Assembly: GCF_050632395.1 (NCBI RefSeq)
Contig: NZ_CP192600.1
Coordinates: forward strand, 3,782,001-3,846,000
DNA from: JAUYQR01 sp050632395
Lineage (GTDB): Bacteria; Pseudomonadota; Alphaproteobacteria; Rhodobacterales; Rhodobacteraceae
Reading direction: 5' to 3'
DNA: 64,000 nucleotides
Under the pieces are notes generated by a model. The model searched no databases. It saw nothing but the letters and a program-made list of their open reading frames with translations, and was not told the origin of the DNA. The position numbers were made by a program, and so were the translations under genes. Every line of letters begins with the position of its first letter. Positions within the stretch are counted from its first letter, which is position 1. Below, one piece after another: positions 16,653 through 26,247 of the stretch.

Positions 16653-17138
16653 ATGACCCAGCGCCCCGATCCCGTCGCCCCCGCCGATGCCGAGGCCCGT
16701 GCCCTTGCCCGCACGTTGTTGCAGGCCACGCACGCCGCTCTCGCCTACACCGATGTCCAAACCGACACCCCCGGCATCAGCCGGATCGCCTTTGGCCTCG
16801 GCCCTGACGGCGCGATGCTGACGCTGATCTCGGCGCTTGCCCCACACCATGCGGGCCTTTCCGCCCACCCCGCCTGCGCCCTGATGCTGGGCGAGCCTTC
16901 GGGCAAGGGCGACCCGCTGACCCATCCGCGCCTGATGATCCGCGCCACCGCCCGCTTCATCGCGCCTGTCGCGCCCGACCGCCCCGCGATCCGCGACCAT
17001 TGGCTTGGCCAGCATCCGAAGGCGAAACTCTACATCGACTTCGCCGATTTCGCCTTTGTCCGGTTCCAGCCCGTCTCAGCCCTTCTCAACGCCGGTTTCG
17101 CTCGCGCCTATCGACTGACCTCCGACGACCTGAAATGA
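16653..17138 (+). CDS. HugZ-like/pyridoxamine-phosphate-oxidase-fold protein
   Basis: Product of 161 residues with the split-barrel FMN-binding fold of HugZ and PNPOx-like proteins: LLQATHAALAYTD at the start, a PGISRIAFGLGPDGAMLTLI strand pair and the end motif LNAGFARAYRLTSDDL. HugZ relatives bind heme and help release iron, but this one lacks the C-terminal DUF2470 domain, so a general flavin- or heme-linked oxidoreductase role is all that can be said. An out-of-frame ATG at 16639 precedes it. The open frame extends far upstream, antisense to the sulP-like gene, but only this part resembles a protein family. Confidence 0.75.
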   Translation: MTQRPDPVAPADAEARALARTLLQATHAALAYTDVQTDTPGISRIAFGLGPDGAMLTLISALAPHHAGLSAHPACALMLGEPSGKGDPLTHPRLMIRATARFIAPVAPDRPAIRDHWLGQHPKAKLYIDFADFAFVRFQPVSALLNAGFARAYRLTSDDLK

Positions 17139-17142
17139 AACA

Positions 17143-17160
17143 GGCGGCCCGAAAGCCGCC
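17143..17160 (-). terminator. Terminator between convergent genes
   Basis: Stem GGCGGC / GCCGCC around a 6-base loop, followed on the minus strand by TGTTTCATTT. It lies 10 bases after the beta-helix gene stop and 5 after the stop of the plus-strand flavoprotein gene, so it can serve both. Confidence 0.65.
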
Positions 17161-17169
17161 CGATCAACC

Positions 17170-19458
17170 TCAGCCCGGCAAGTCCATCCGCATCCGCACG
17201 ACCACCTTGCCGCGCATCGCCTCGCCCCAGCGCAACTGCACCTCGTTGCCGCCCGCGCCCGTGCCTACCGTCGCGTTCGGCTGCACATAGCGCGGCGTGC
17301 CACCCGCGTTGGTGATCGGCCCTTCGGGCATCACCGCCTCGACCATCCGGGTGCGCCCGCCGAACGGGATGAACCCGTCCGCCCCCACGCTCCACGTATC
17401 GGCGGCGGTGTTCTGAGTATGCGTCACCACCACCGGATTCATGATCTGCTGGGTGACGTTGAAAAAGCTGTTGCCCTCCACCCGCACGTTAAACGATTTG
17501 GCGAAATCCAGCGCCGCCAGCGTGGTATCCACCATCTCGACCCGCGAGGTCGTGGCGCTGACCACCCGGAAGCTGTTCGACGCCATCGAAAAGCCGTTCA
17601 GGTAATGGCCGGGCCCATAGGGCTTGACCACCACGAAGCGAAACGCCGTCGTGACGTTCGAGGCGATGAAAATGTTGCCCACCACGTTCAGCCCGCCGAA
17701 GGAAAACTCGCCGTTCCATTCCGGGGCGGCGTCATGTTCGTTGCCCCACTCGATGAAACAGTTGTCGACATAGTTGCCCGACACCACCGTCGACACGTTG
17801 GTCTGCGTGAAGATCAGCCCCGCCCGGCGCACCCCCACCGCCTCGTCATCGCCCTGGAAGAAGTGGTTGTCGAACACCATGTGTCCGCTGCCGTTCATCA
17901 CCGCGAAATGCGCGAACCGAACTACGCGGTTGTTGCGGATCTTGGTGTCGTTGGCGTTCACATTGACCGCGATCGAGGTGCGGGTCTGCGCCGGCAGCGC
18001 GCTTTCGTTCGATAGGAACTGGCACATGTCGATGAACATGCCCTGACAGCCGGTGCCGGTCGAACTGATCCCACGGTCCAGCGGCCGGTTGAGCGTGTTT
18101 GCCATGAACCGGAATGTGATCCCCGTGACCGGAAGAAGCACGCAGGAACACAGGCCCAGCGCGTTGAACTCCACATCCTCGATCTCGAACCGCGACAGAA
18201 GGTCGAAGCCGCCGAAATCCAGCATGTATTTGAACCGCTTGAAGGTGTATGTCCGGGTGCCTGCCGCGCCCCACAGGGGCTGGCTCAACTCCACCGTCCC
18301 GGCACCGACGTTCTTCGCCTTCACATAGACCTCGCGCCCGACGCCGGTGCCTTCGACCAGCGCGCCGACGGGAATATTGGCCACGTTTGCCACGCCGGTC
18401 AGCGTCACCGGCGAGGCCGGCGCATAGGTCGCAACCGAGGTGAGGGTATCGGTGGCCCATGCCGGCCCTGCCACCGCATTCAGCGCGCCATTGCGCAGCA
18501 CCCGGCGTGAGGTAAAGCTGGTCAGCCCCGCAATCGTCGCCACGTCCAAGGGCCCGGTCAGGTCAACCCGGCGCCCCGACAGATCCAGCGTGTTGTGGTC
18601 GTTGAAGTAGAACAGCGCCTGCAACGCGCGCCGGAACCCCTCCAGCTCCGACCCGAAGGCCGAGGCGTAGGTGTCGAGGTCATAGTTCCGCGTTAGCGTC
18701 AGGCGACGGTTCGCCGGCATCGACAGCGTGCCTTCAAAGCGAATGCGGTTGGTGATCGCCACATCGCTGTTCAGCCTGAACACTCCCTCCGGCACCAGAA
18801 TGGCGCGACCGTCCGCGGCTGCGTCAGCCGCCAGAAAGGCCGCCGTGTCATTCGTGGTGCCGTTGCCCAGCGCGCCGTAGTCGCGCACGTCGACCCAATC
18901 CATCATCTTGCGAAGGAACACTTCTGTCGCATCTTCGACCACCAGATCGTCGATCCGCACGACGCCGCCGTTGGCCCCGGTCAGATCAATGCCGAAATGC
19001 CCGTAAACCGGCACCGACCCCCAGGCCAGATCCACGCCCTGCCGCGCAGCCGGGGCGATGATTGCCGACACCGTCACCACCTGCCCATAGCTGGTCAGCG
19101 CCACCGAAGGCCCGGCCTGCGGTGCCGCGGTCACGTTGACGCCCGCCACATCCCCGGCCCAGGCCGCGATCCTGACCGACGGCAGGTTGCCCGACACCGC
19201 CTTCACCCGCGCCGTCACCCGCAGGTAAAGCCCCGGCTGCATCGGCGTCTGCGCAAAGGACCGCACCTTCTGCACCGCGTCGACCTTCTGCAATTCCAGA
19301 CAGCCCGCGAAATCCTGATCGTTGGTCACCAGTGCCGCGTTGGCCTGCCCCTGATACGACCCCGATCCCGGCGTGCCGTCGCCGCGCGACCACAGGTTGA
19401 GGCCTGCCGAAAACGGTGGCGGCATCAGGACCAGCCCGTCGGTGATTGCCTTGTTCAT
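17170..19458 (-). CDS. Right-handed beta-helix, phage-tailspike-like protein
   Basis: Product of 762 residues starting MNKAITDGLVLMPPPFSAGL, with no signal peptide. Residues ~25-170 form a beta-rich domain. The block WVDVRDYGALGNGTTNDTAA (near 185) is the hallmark of pectate-lyase-3-type tailspikes and glycosyl-hydrolase-28-related proteins. A long Asn/Val-rich repeat region follows (~230-690: IRNNRVVRFAHFAVMNGSGH, VSGNYVDNC), then a capping domain. Such proteins bind or cut surface polysaccharide. No other phage gene lies nearby. In Rhodobacter capsulatus, head-spike proteins of the gene transfer agent are encoded away from the main cluster; this could be such a part (inference). The start is set by GAGGGAA upstream. 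Confidence 0.75.
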   Translation of the reverse strand: MNKAITDGLVLMPPPFSAGLNLWSRGDGTPGSGSYQGQANAALVTNDQDFAGCLELQKVDAVQKVRSFAQTPMQPGLYLRVTARVKAVSGNLPSVRIAAWAGDVAGVNVTAAPQAGPSVALTSYGQVVTVSAIIAPAARQGVDLAWGSVPVYGHFGIDLTGANGGVVRIDDLVVEDATEVFLRKMMDWVDVRDYGALGNGTTNDTAAFLAADAAADGRAILVPEGVFRLNSDVAITNRIRFEGTLSMPANRRLTLTRNYDLDTYASAFGSELEGFRRALQALFYFNDHNTLDLSGRRVDLTGPLDVATIAGLTSFTSRRVLRNGALNAVAGPAWATDTLTSVATYAPASPVTLTGVANVANIPVGALVEGTGVGREVYVKAKNVGAGTVELSQPLWGAAGTRTYTFKRFKYMLDFGGFDLLSRFEIEDVEFNALGLCSCVLLPVTGITFRFMANTLNRPLDRGISSTGTGCQGMFIDMCQFLSNESALPAQTRTSIAVNVNANDTKIRNNRVVRFAHFAVMNGSGHMVFDNHFFQGDDEAVGVRRAGLIFTQTNVSTVVSGNYVDNCFIEWGNEHDAAPEWNGEFSFGGLNVVGNIFIASNVTTAFRFVVVKPYGPGHYLNGFSMASNSFRVVSATTSRVEMVDTTLAALDFAKSFNVRVEGNSFFNVTQQIMNPVVVTHTQNTAADTWSVGADGFIPFGGRTRMVEAVMPEGPITNAGGTPRYVQPNATVGTGAGGNEVQLRWGEAMRGKVVVRMRMDLPG

Positions 19459-19656
19459 CTGAAATTCCCTCGCCTCGCTTGCGCCATGCCACGGGCAGCG
19501 CGAACACGAAGGGATTGCCCAAGGTCCGCACGCCATGCGGCAAAGGGGTAGCAAGACGGGCTTAACCAGACCTCAGGTCACCGCGCGCCACCTGATAGCA
19601 GCGCGCAACACCCGCGCCGCGCGCGCGCCCACTTAGTGGGGAAAAGGGGGGCTGGC

Positions 19657-20058
19657 TTAGGCCCCCACATCCGGCGCGCGCAGCAATTGCACGCCGTTGA
19701 TCTGCCAGCCTTCGGGCGTTTCGATCATCTGGTAGTCCAGAAGATGCGTCTTACCCGCCTCGTCGGTGATCATCACCCGCTGCCACAGGTTGCCCGCAAC
19801 CTCGCGCAGTTCCAGCATCGTCACCGCCGAGGGGCGATGCACCATCGGATAGCCCTCGCTGACCATCGCGCCGAAATTCTCCGGCGTGCCGAACAGCGCC
19901 TTGATGTTGGGGCTGGCAAAGGTGAAGGCCGTGGCGAAATCGTCCACCTGAAAGGCGTTCAGCTGGTTCTGGATGGTGTCCTGGATCGGCTTTTCCTGCG
20001 CCGCAGCGGGCAGAGCGAAAAGCATCCCTGTCAAAAGTGCAAAAAGACCAATGCGCAT
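19657..20058 (-). CDS. Secreted DUF4864 protein
   Basis: Product of 133 residues with a clear signal peptide (MRIGLFALLTGMLFALPAAAQ, cleavage after AQ). The mature part, starting EKPIQDTIQNQLNAFQVDDF, resembles the DUF4864 family, an NTF2-like fold with the pattern AFTFASPNIKALFGTPENFG and YPMVHRP. It is probably a small periplasmic protein of unknown function. The gene lies between the spike gene and lysK. The frame is open far upstream, antisense to lysK codons, but signal peptide and length set the ATG at 20058. Confidence 0.85.
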   Translation of the reverse strand: MRIGLFALLTGMLFALPAAAQEKPIQDTIQNQLNAFQVDDFATAFTFASPNIKALFGTPENFGAMVSEGYPMVHRPSAVTMLELREVAGNLWQRVMITDEAGKTHLLDYQMIETPEGWQINGVQLLRAPDVGA

Positions 20059-20135
20059 TGGCGTGGCTCCCCGTCCATACGTCCCCGCAAAGGACAGTAG
20101 GCCGGGCTGACGCCACGTCAAAGTTTTCTGCCCGC

Positions 20136-21716
20136 TTACCCCACCAGCGCGCCCGAAAGCCCCTTGTCGATCAGCGCAATGCTTTCCTCGACGCCATAAA
20201 GCGCCACGAAACCGCCAAACCTCGGCCCGTCGCTGGCCCCCAGAAGCACCTCGTAAAGCGCCTTGAACCAGTCGCGCAAAGGCTCGAACCCGTGCGCCTT
20301 GCCCACCGCAAAGACCATCGACTGCAAGGCTTCGTCGTCCAGCCCGCCGTCCCACGCCGCCAGCCGCGCGCGCAGGTCTTCCATCGCCGCCCGCTCCTGA
20401 TCGGTCGGCAGGCGGAACACCCTCGTCGGTGCGATCCGGTCGGTGAAATACCGCACCGCATAGCCCGCCGCCGCGTCCAGATCCGGGTTTCCCTCCGGCG
20501 AGGCGTTGGGCGCATAGCGCTGGATGAACTTCCAGAGCGTCGCCCCATCCCGCGCGCCCGACACCGAGGCCAGGTTCAGCAGCATCCCGAACGACACCAC
20601 CATGTGGCTTTCCGGGGGCTTGCCGCCATGAATGTGCCAGACCGGGTTGTTGACCTGCCCGTCCACATCCTGCGTCGGATAGGCGCGCAGCTGTTGGTGA
20701 TACTCGTCCACCGCCCGCGGGATCACATCGAAATGCATCCGCTTTGCCGTCTTCGGCTTCTGGTACATGAAATACGACAGGCTTTCCGTCGCCGCATAGG
20801 TCAGCCACTCGTCGATCGTCAGGCCATTGCCCTTCGACTTCGAAATCTTCTGCCCCTGATCGTCGAGGAAAAGCTCATAGGTCATGTGGTTCGGCTTGCG
20901 GCCCCCCAGAACCTCGCAAATCCCGTCATAGATCGGCGTGTTGGTGGAATGGTCCTTGCCGTACATCTCGAAGTCCACGTCCAGCGCCGCCCAGCGCGCG
21001 CCGAAATCCGGCTTCCACTGCAACTTCACGTTCCCGCCCGTCACCGGCAGCGTCCACTCGCGGCCCGTCTCGTCGTCGAAGGTGATCGTACCATCCTTGG
21101 CGTTCACCTCCTTCATCGGCACATACAGAACCCGCCCCGTCTCCGGGTGGATCGGCAGGAAGCAGGAATAGGTCTGCTGCCGCTCCTCGCGCAAACTTGC
21201 CAGCATGATCGCCATGATCGCGTCATAGCGTTCCGCGCACAGCCGCAACGTCGCATCGAACCGCCCCGACTTGTAGAACTCGGTCGCGGAAATGAACTCG
21301 TATTCAAACCCGAACGTATCCAGAAACCGCCGCAGCATCGCGTTGTTGTGCGCCCCGAAGCTTTCATACTCGCCGTAAGGATCGGGCACGCTGGTCAGCG
21401 GCTTTTGCATGTGCTGGCGCAGCATGTCCTGCTGCGGCACATTTTCCGGAACCTTGCGCATCCCGTCGACATCGTCGGAAAAGCAGATCAGCCGCGTCGG
21501 AATGTCGCTGATCACCTCGAAGGCGCGGCGGATCATCGTGGTCCGCGCCACCTCGCCAAAGGTGCCGATATGCGGCAGGCCAGACGGTCCATATCCCGTC
21601 TCAAAGAGCACATAGCCCTTTTCCGGCGCCTTTTTCTCATACCGTTTCATCAGCGCGCGCGCTTCCTCAAAAGGCCAGGCCTTCGACTTCATCGCCGCAT
21701 CGCGCAAAGCTGACAT
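20136..21716 (-). CDS. lysK: Lysyl-tRNA synthetase, class I
   Basis: The archaeal-type (class I) enzyme used in place of LysS by most alphaproteobacteria. It charges tRNA-Lys. The 526-residue product has the HIGH-type motif GPSGLPHIGTFGEV near residue 40 and the KMSKS-type motif QKISKSKGNG near 290, followed by the class I alpha-helical anticodon-binding part. I chose ATG 21716 (MSALRDAAMKSKAW), with GAGGG about 12 bases before it, over an ATG-less extension of 11 codons. It diverges from the TerB-like gene, with 99 bases between them. Confidence 0.95.
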   Translation of the reverse strand: MSALRDAAMKSKAWPFEEARALMKRYEKKAPEKGYVLFETGYGPSGLPHIGTFGEVARTTMIRRAFEVISDIPTRLICFSDDVDGMRKVPENVPQQDMLRQHMQKPLTSVPDPYGEYESFGAHNNAMLRRFLDTFGFEYEFISATEFYKSGRFDATLRLCAERYDAIMAIMLASLREERQQTYSCFLPIHPETGRVLYVPMKEVNAKDGTITFDDETGREWTLPVTGGNVKLQWKPDFGARWAALDVDFEMYGKDHSTNTPIYDGICEVLGGRKPNHMTYELFLDDQGQKISKSKGNGLTIDEWLTYAATESLSYFMYQKPKTAKRMHFDVIPRAVDEYHQQLRAYPTQDVDGQVNNPVWHIHGGKPPESHMVVSFGMLLNLASVSGARDGATLWKFIQRYAPNASPEGNPDLDAAAGYAVRYFTDRIAPTRVFRLPTDQERAAMEDLRARLAAWDGGLDDEALQSMVFAVGKAHGFEPLRDWFKALYEVLLGASDGPRFGGFVALYGVEESIALIDKGLSGALVG

Positions 21717-21815
21717 CGCATCGTCCCTCAGGGGCCCCTTGCCCCGCACAAGGCCTGTCCTGTATTGCCCGACCCAAGCCGCGTCAACAATCTCTGCCGC
21801 AAAAGGATTTTACCC

Positions 21816-22235
21816 ATGTCCGAAACGTCGCCCATGTCTCCGCAAGATGCCCTTGTCGCCGTCATGGTGGCCTGTTCCGCCTCGGACGAGAACATGCGCA
21901 CGGCCGAGCTTGTGGCGATCACCCGCATGGTCAACCACATGCCCGCCTTCGCCACCTACGACCCTGACCGCATCCGCCGCGTCAGCCGCATCGTCTTTGA
22001 CCTCTTCGAGGAGGAAGACGGTCTCGACGCCCTCTTCGGCCTGATCCGCGAAGCCCTCCCCGAGCGCCTTTACGAGACCGCCTACGCGCTGGCCTGCGAT
22101 GTCGTCACCGCAGACGGTCGCCACTCACAGGTGGAACTGCGGATGCTGGAAGAGGTGCGCGAGGAATTGAAGATCGACCGCCTGCACGCCGCCGCGATCG
22201 AATGGGGCGCAAGGGTGCGGCACATGGTGGTCTAA
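21816..22235 (+). CDS. TerB-family tellurite-resistance-like protein
   Basis: Product of 139 residues, all-helical, matching the TerB/DjlA-N domain: ALVAVMVACSASDENMRTAE near the start and a second half ACDVVTADGRHSQVELRMLE that repeats the acidic metal-binding pattern. The family binds metal at such acidic sites and is tied to tellurite and membrane stress, but a stand-alone copy says little about actual resistance. ATG 21816 follows AAAAGGA. It converges with dacB. Confidence 0.85.
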   Translation: MSETSPMSPQDALVAVMVACSASDENMRTAELVAITRMVNHMPAFATYDPDRIRRVSRIVFDLFEEEDGLDALFGLIREALPERLYETAYALACDVVTADGRHSQVELRMLEEVREELKIDRLHAAAIEWGARVRHMVV

Positions 22236-22268
22236 GGGGCGCTACCCTGACAGTGGCGCAGCCTAACC

Positions 22269-23741
22269 CTACCGCCAGGCCGCCGCCCAGCGGTTCACCA
22301 ACTGCCCCTGCAAGGTCCGCGCCCGCTTGGTCCAAGCCTTGCCGCCCTCCGGCTCCTCCCTCAGCGCGACCGGCACCGCATCGCGCCGCTCCGGGTCGCC
22401 GGTAAAGATAGCGAAGATCATCTCGCGCCCACCCGGCGGCGAAATGTGCCCCGCCAGCCCGGACACAAAGTTCAGCGTGCCCGATTTCGCCAGCACCTTC
22501 ACTGCGTGGCCTTCGATCACCCGGCCCTTGTCGTCCTTCATCCCAACGTCCCGCAGCAACGGCTTCAGCCCCATTCCATCCCGATGCGCCTGCCCCAGGA
22601 TGCTGACCATGCCGCCCGCCGTGATCCGCGACGCACCGCCCAGCCCCGAATGGTCGGCCAGGCTTACCGTCACGCCGAACCGCTCGCGGACCCAGGCATC
22701 CATTGCCCGCGCCGACGCCGCCAGCGACTGCTGCCCCGAGGCGGTCAGGCCCACACACTCCGCCGTCAGGTTGGTCGAAAACTTCAGCATCTCGCGCAGC
22801 ACCTCGGTCAGCGGCTCGCTTTCCACCCGTCCCACCTCGCGCCCGTCTGGCTTGGTGCCCAGCGGCTCGGGCGCGTCCAGCGCGATCCCCTGTGCGCGCG
22901 CCAAGGTGCGGAACACCTCTGCCGTGTAGCGCCCGGGGTCACGCACCGGCAGCCAGCGACTGCCCCCCTTGCCCAAGGCGGCAGAGGCGACCGTCCACTC
23001 CTCCACCCGGCCATTGCCATAGGTGAACAGCGGCGCGTCCCGCCCGACGATCCCCACCCGCACCATCGCCACCGCCGGCATGAACCGCTCGCCCCGCGCA
23101 TCGACGGCCACCTGCCAGTCGCTGCCCGCACGCTTCCATTCGAAATGCACCCGGTTGAAGTTCAGGTTCAGCCCGGAAATTGCGGCGTTGTAGCCCACAT
23201 GGTCGGGCTGGTCGGACGCGATGCCGTAGGTCCGCGGCAATGCCCCGTCCCAATACAGAAACCGCCCCGTCGCGCCCTTGATCCCCGCCGCCGCCAGCCG
23301 CGCGGCCAGATCGCCCAACTGGTCGGTCTGCAAGGTCGGGTCGCCGCCACCGGACAGCACGATATCACCCTGCACCTTGCCGCCCGACACCGGCCCCGTC
23401 GCCAGCACCCGCGTGGCAAAGCGGAACCCCGGCCCCAGCCGGTCCAACGCAAACAGCGAGGTGACTGTCTTTGCCACGCTCGCCGGCGGCAACGGCAGGT
23501 CCGGCTCGCGCGCCTCCAGCACCTCACCGGTCGCGGCATCGGCCAGCACGAAGGCGACCGCCCCACCCAGCTTGGCCGCCGCGATCAGCGGCGCGCTGTC
23601 CACCGGCCCCTTCGCGGATGGCACCGGCGCAGCCACAGCCCCGCGCGCCCGTGGCCGGGGCGAACGGTCGATGACCTCGGCAAAGGCGGGCAGTGCCACC
23701 CCGGCCAACAGCCCCGCCAACAGTCCCCGCCGCGTGATCAA
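22269..23741 (-). CDS. dacB: D-alanyl-D-alanine carboxypeptidase/endopeptidase (PBP4 type)
   Basis: Periplasmic peptidase that trims and cleaves peptidoglycan cross-links. The 490-residue product carries an N-terminal MITRRGLLAGLLAGVALPAF, a signal peptide with a twin-arginine-like RR. The serine peptidase S13 motifs are SVAK (Ser88, Lys91), STN near residue 320, and KSGT near 425. The large insert between the first two motifs is normal for the family. It is on the same strand as nadD and 90 bases past it. Confidence 0.93.
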   Translation of the reverse strand: MITRRGLLAGLLAGVALPAFAEVIDRSPRPRARGAVAAPVPSAKGPVDSAPLIAAAKLGGAVAFVLADAATGEVLEAREPDLPLPPASVAKTVTSLFALDRLGPGFRFATRVLATGPVSGGKVQGDIVLSGGGDPTLQTDQLGDLAARLAAAGIKGATGRFLYWDGALPRTYGIASDQPDHVGYNAAISGLNLNFNRVHFEWKRAGSDWQVAVDARGERFMPAVAMVRVGIVGRDAPLFTYGNGRVEEWTVASAALGKGGSRWLPVRDPGRYTAEVFRTLARAQGIALDAPEPLGTKPDGREVGRVESEPLTEVLREMLKFSTNLTAECVGLTASGQQSLAASARAMDAWVRERFGVTVSLADHSGLGGASRITAGGMVSILGQAHRDGMGLKPLLRDVGMKDDKGRVIEGHAVKVLAKSGTLNFVSGLAGHISPPGGREMIFAIFTGDPERRDAVPVALREEPEGGKAWTKRARTLQGQLVNRWAAAWR

Positions 23742-23831
23742 GTCCCTGCCTCCCGCAAAACCCGGTCAGTGTCGGCCAACCGCGCCGATTCCACCAGACG
23801 CCCGTCCCTCACGTCAGCGCGACCGGGCGCG

Positions 23832-24428
23832 CTACTTGCGCCACTTGCCCTTGGCGCGGATCGCGCTGGACGATGCCGCGTTCAACGGCAGGTTCACGAA
23901 ACACCAGACCGGCGGCTTGCGGTTGCCCAACCCCTCGCCGCGCGACACCTGATGCACCTTGAACGCCCGCGCCGCCACGCTCAGCCGTGCCGCAACCCCG
24001 GCCCCCGGCCGCGCCAGCACGCCCACCGGAACGCTGCGAAGGATATCGCGCCAGCGGCCCCACTTGTGGAACTGCACCAGATTGTCCGCCCCCATCAGCC
24101 AGACGAAATGCACCCCCGGATAGATCGCGCGCAGCCGGTCAATGGTATCGGCGGTGGTCCGCGTGCCCAGCACCTCTTCCAGCCCGGTCACCACCACCCT
24201 TGGGTCGTGCATCACCGCCCGCGCCCGCGCCAGCCGGTCGGCCATCGGCGCAGGCTGTCGCGCCTTCAGCGGATTGCCCGGCGTCACCAGCCACCAGACC
24301 CGGTCCAGCGCGATGCGCTTCAACGCCTCGCGGGTGATGTGCGCGTGCCCTTCATGCGCGGGGTCGAACGACCCGCCCAGAAGGCCCACGACCATCCCCT
24401 TGGTGGCAACTGGAAAACCCTGCTTCAT
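23832..24428 (-). CDS. nadD: Nicotinate-nucleotide adenylyltransferase
   Basis: Makes deamido-NAD from nicotinate mononucleotide and ATP. The 198-residue product begins MKQGFPVATKGMVVGLLGGS. The nucleotidyltransferase motif GGSFDPAHEGHAH (HxGH) follows, then GADNLVQFHKW and the late SSSAIRAKGK motif (ISSTxIR type). Upstream in-frame codons to 24500 show no similarity, so ATG 24428, preceded by GCGGGA, is preferred. It diverges from ettA. In many relatives nadD pairs with rsfS; that gene is not adjacent here. Confidence 0.93.
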   Translation of the reverse strand: MKQGFPVATKGMVVGLLGGSFDPAHEGHAHITREALKRIALDRVWWLVTPGNPLKARQPAPMADRLARARAVMHDPRVVVTGLEEVLGTRTTADTIDRLRAIYPGVHFVWLMGADNLVQFHKWGRWRDILRSVPVGVLARPGAGVAARLSVAARAFKVHQVSRGEGLGNRKPPVWCFVNLPLNAASSSAIRAKGKWRK

Positions 24429-24583
24429 TCCCGCATCGCTAGCGCACTTCGCTGCCCGCCGGAAACGCAAATCTGCAGGCACCGCGCAATTCAGGGCCAC
24501 AGCGAAATCCCACCGCGCGGATTGCCCTTTTCGGCCCGTTCGCCTATCTGACAGCCAAACCCGAAACGCGCGGAGATACCCTC

Positions 24584-26239
24584 ATGGCCAGCTACCAGTA
24601 TGTCTACCACATGGAAGGTGTGTCCAAGACCTATCCGGGCGGCAAGAAATGCTTTGAAAACATCCACCTGAACTTCCTGCCCGGCGTCAAGATCGGCGTC
24701 GTGGGCGTCAACGGCTCGGGTAAATCCACGCTGCTGCGGATCATGGCCGGCATCGACACCGATTTCAAAGGCGAGGCCTGGGCCGCCAAGGGGGCCAAGG
24801 TCGGCTATCTGGCGCAGGAACCCTACCTCGACCCAAAGCTGACGGCGAAAGAGAACGTCATGCTCGGCGTTGCCAAGGAAACCGCGATCCTTGAACGCTA
24901 CAACGAACTGGCGATGAACTACTCGGACGAAACCGCCGACGAGATGGCCAAGCTGCAAGATCAGATCGACGCCGAAAACCTGTGGGAACTTGAAGCCACC
25001 GTCGGCGTCGCGATGGACGCGCTGCGCTGCCCGCCCGATGATGCCGATGTCGAAACCCTGTCGGGCGGTGAACGCCGCCGCGTGGCGCTGTGCAAGCTGC
25101 TCTTGGAAAAGCCCGACATGCTCTTGTTGGACGAACCGACCAACCACCTTGACGCCGAATCCATCGCCTGGCTGCAAAAGCACCTGATCAACTACAAGGG
25201 CACGATCCTGATCGTGACCCACGACCGCTACTTCCTTGACGACATCACTTCGTGGATCCTCGAACTCGACCGTGGTCGTGGCATCCCCTACGAGGGCAAC
25301 TATTCCGCATGGCTGGAACAGAAGGCCAAGCGGATGCAGCAGGAAGCGCGCGAGGACAAATCCAAGCAGAAGGTGCTTGAGAAGGAACTCGAATGGATTC
25401 GCGCCGGTGCCAAGGCCCGTCAGGCGAAATCCAAGGCCCGTATCTCCAAGTACAACGAGATGGCCAGCCAGACCGTGCGCGAACGCGCCTCCGTCAGCCA
25501 GATCATCATTCCGAACGGCGAACGCCTTGGCAACAAGGTGATCGAGGTTGTCGGCCTGAAGAAGCACATGGGCGACAAGCTTCTGATCGAAGATTTGACC
25601 TTCACCGTCCCGCCGGGCGCCATCGTCGGCGTCATTGGCCCGAACGGTGCCGGCAAATCCACCCTCTTCCGCATGATCACCGGTCAGGAACAACCCGACG
25701 AAGGCACCATCACCCTCGGTGACACGGTGCAGCTGTCCTACGTCGACCAGTCACGCGACGCTTTGGACCCGAACAAGACCGCGTGGGAGGAAATCTCCGG
25801 CGGGTCCGAAGTCATCCACCTTGGCGATCTCGAGATGAACTCCCGCGTCTACGCCGGTGCGTTCAACTTCAAGGGCACTGACCAGCAGAAAAAGGTCGGC
25901 CTCCTGTCGGGCGGCGAACGCAACCGCGTGCACATGGCGAAACTGCTTCGGTCTGGTGGCAACGTCCTTCTCCTCGACGAACCGACCAACGACCTTGACG
26001 TGGAAACGCTGCAGGCGCTGGAAGCCGCCATCGAAGATTTCGCCGGCTGCGCGATCATCATCAGCCACGACCGCTTCTTCCTCGACCGGCTTTGCACGCA
26101 CATCCTCGCCTTCGAAGGCGACGCGCATGTGGAATGGTTCGAGGGCAACTTCGAGGCCTACGAACAGGACAAGGTCCGCCGCCTCGGCCCGGAATCGATC
26201 GAACCGAAGCGCGTGAAATACAAGCGTTTCTCGCGCTGA
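24584..26239 (+). CDS. ettA: Energy-dependent translational throttle protein EttA (ABC-F)
   Basis: A soluble ABC-F protein that binds the ribosomal E site and gates the first elongation step according to ATP/ADP. The 551-residue product has two ATPase domains with Walker A motifs GVNGSGKST (~40) and GPNGAGKST (~355). The signature motifs are LSGGERRR and LSGGERNR, and the Walker B motifs LLLDEPTNHLD and LLLDEPTNDLD. The P-site tRNA interaction linker lies in between (KAKRMQQEAREDKSKQKVLE). The EttA-specific NYSDETADEMAKLQDQIDAE arm is present. A strong terminator follows. Confidence 0.96.
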   Translation: MASYQYVYHMEGVSKTYPGGKKCFENIHLNFLPGVKIGVVGVNGSGKSTLLRIMAGIDTDFKGEAWAAKGAKVGYLAQEPYLDPKLTAKENVMLGVAKETAILERYNELAMNYSDETADEMAKLQDQIDAENLWELEATVGVAMDALRCPPDDADVETLSGGERRRVALCKLLLEKPDMLLLDEPTNHLDAESIAWLQKHLINYKGTILIVTHDRYFLDDITSWILELDRGRGIPYEGNYSAWLEQKAKRMQQEAREDKSKQKVLEKELEWIRAGAKARQAKSKARISKYNEMASQTVRERASVSQIIIPNGERLGNKVIEVVGLKKHMGDKLLIEDLTFTVPPGAIVGVIGPNGAGKSTLFRMITGQEQPDEGTITLGDTVQLSYVDQSRDALDPNKTAWEEISGGSEVIHLGDLEMNSRVYAGAFNFKGTDQQKKVGLLSGGERNRVHMAKLLRSGGNVLLLDEPTNDLDVETLQALEAAIEDFAGCAIIISHDRFFLDRLCTHILAFEGDAHVEWFEGNFEAYEQDKVRRLGPESIEPKRVKYKRFSR

Positions 26240-26247
26240 TCCTGATC

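Noticed and set aside
17170..19458. Prophage remnant around the tailspike-like gene
   Set aside because: No integrase, terminase, capsid or attachment repeats were seen on either side; neighbours are core genes.
19629..19645. Small hairpin CCCACTTAGTGGG between the spike and DUF4864 genes as a terminator
   Set aside because: The stem is only five pairs and no T-run follows on the minus strand, so the call would be weak.
20037..21713. 558-codon plus-strand frame across lysK
   Set aside because: Exact antisense of the class I LysRS gene, Arg/His-rich translation, no ribosome-binding site and no family match.
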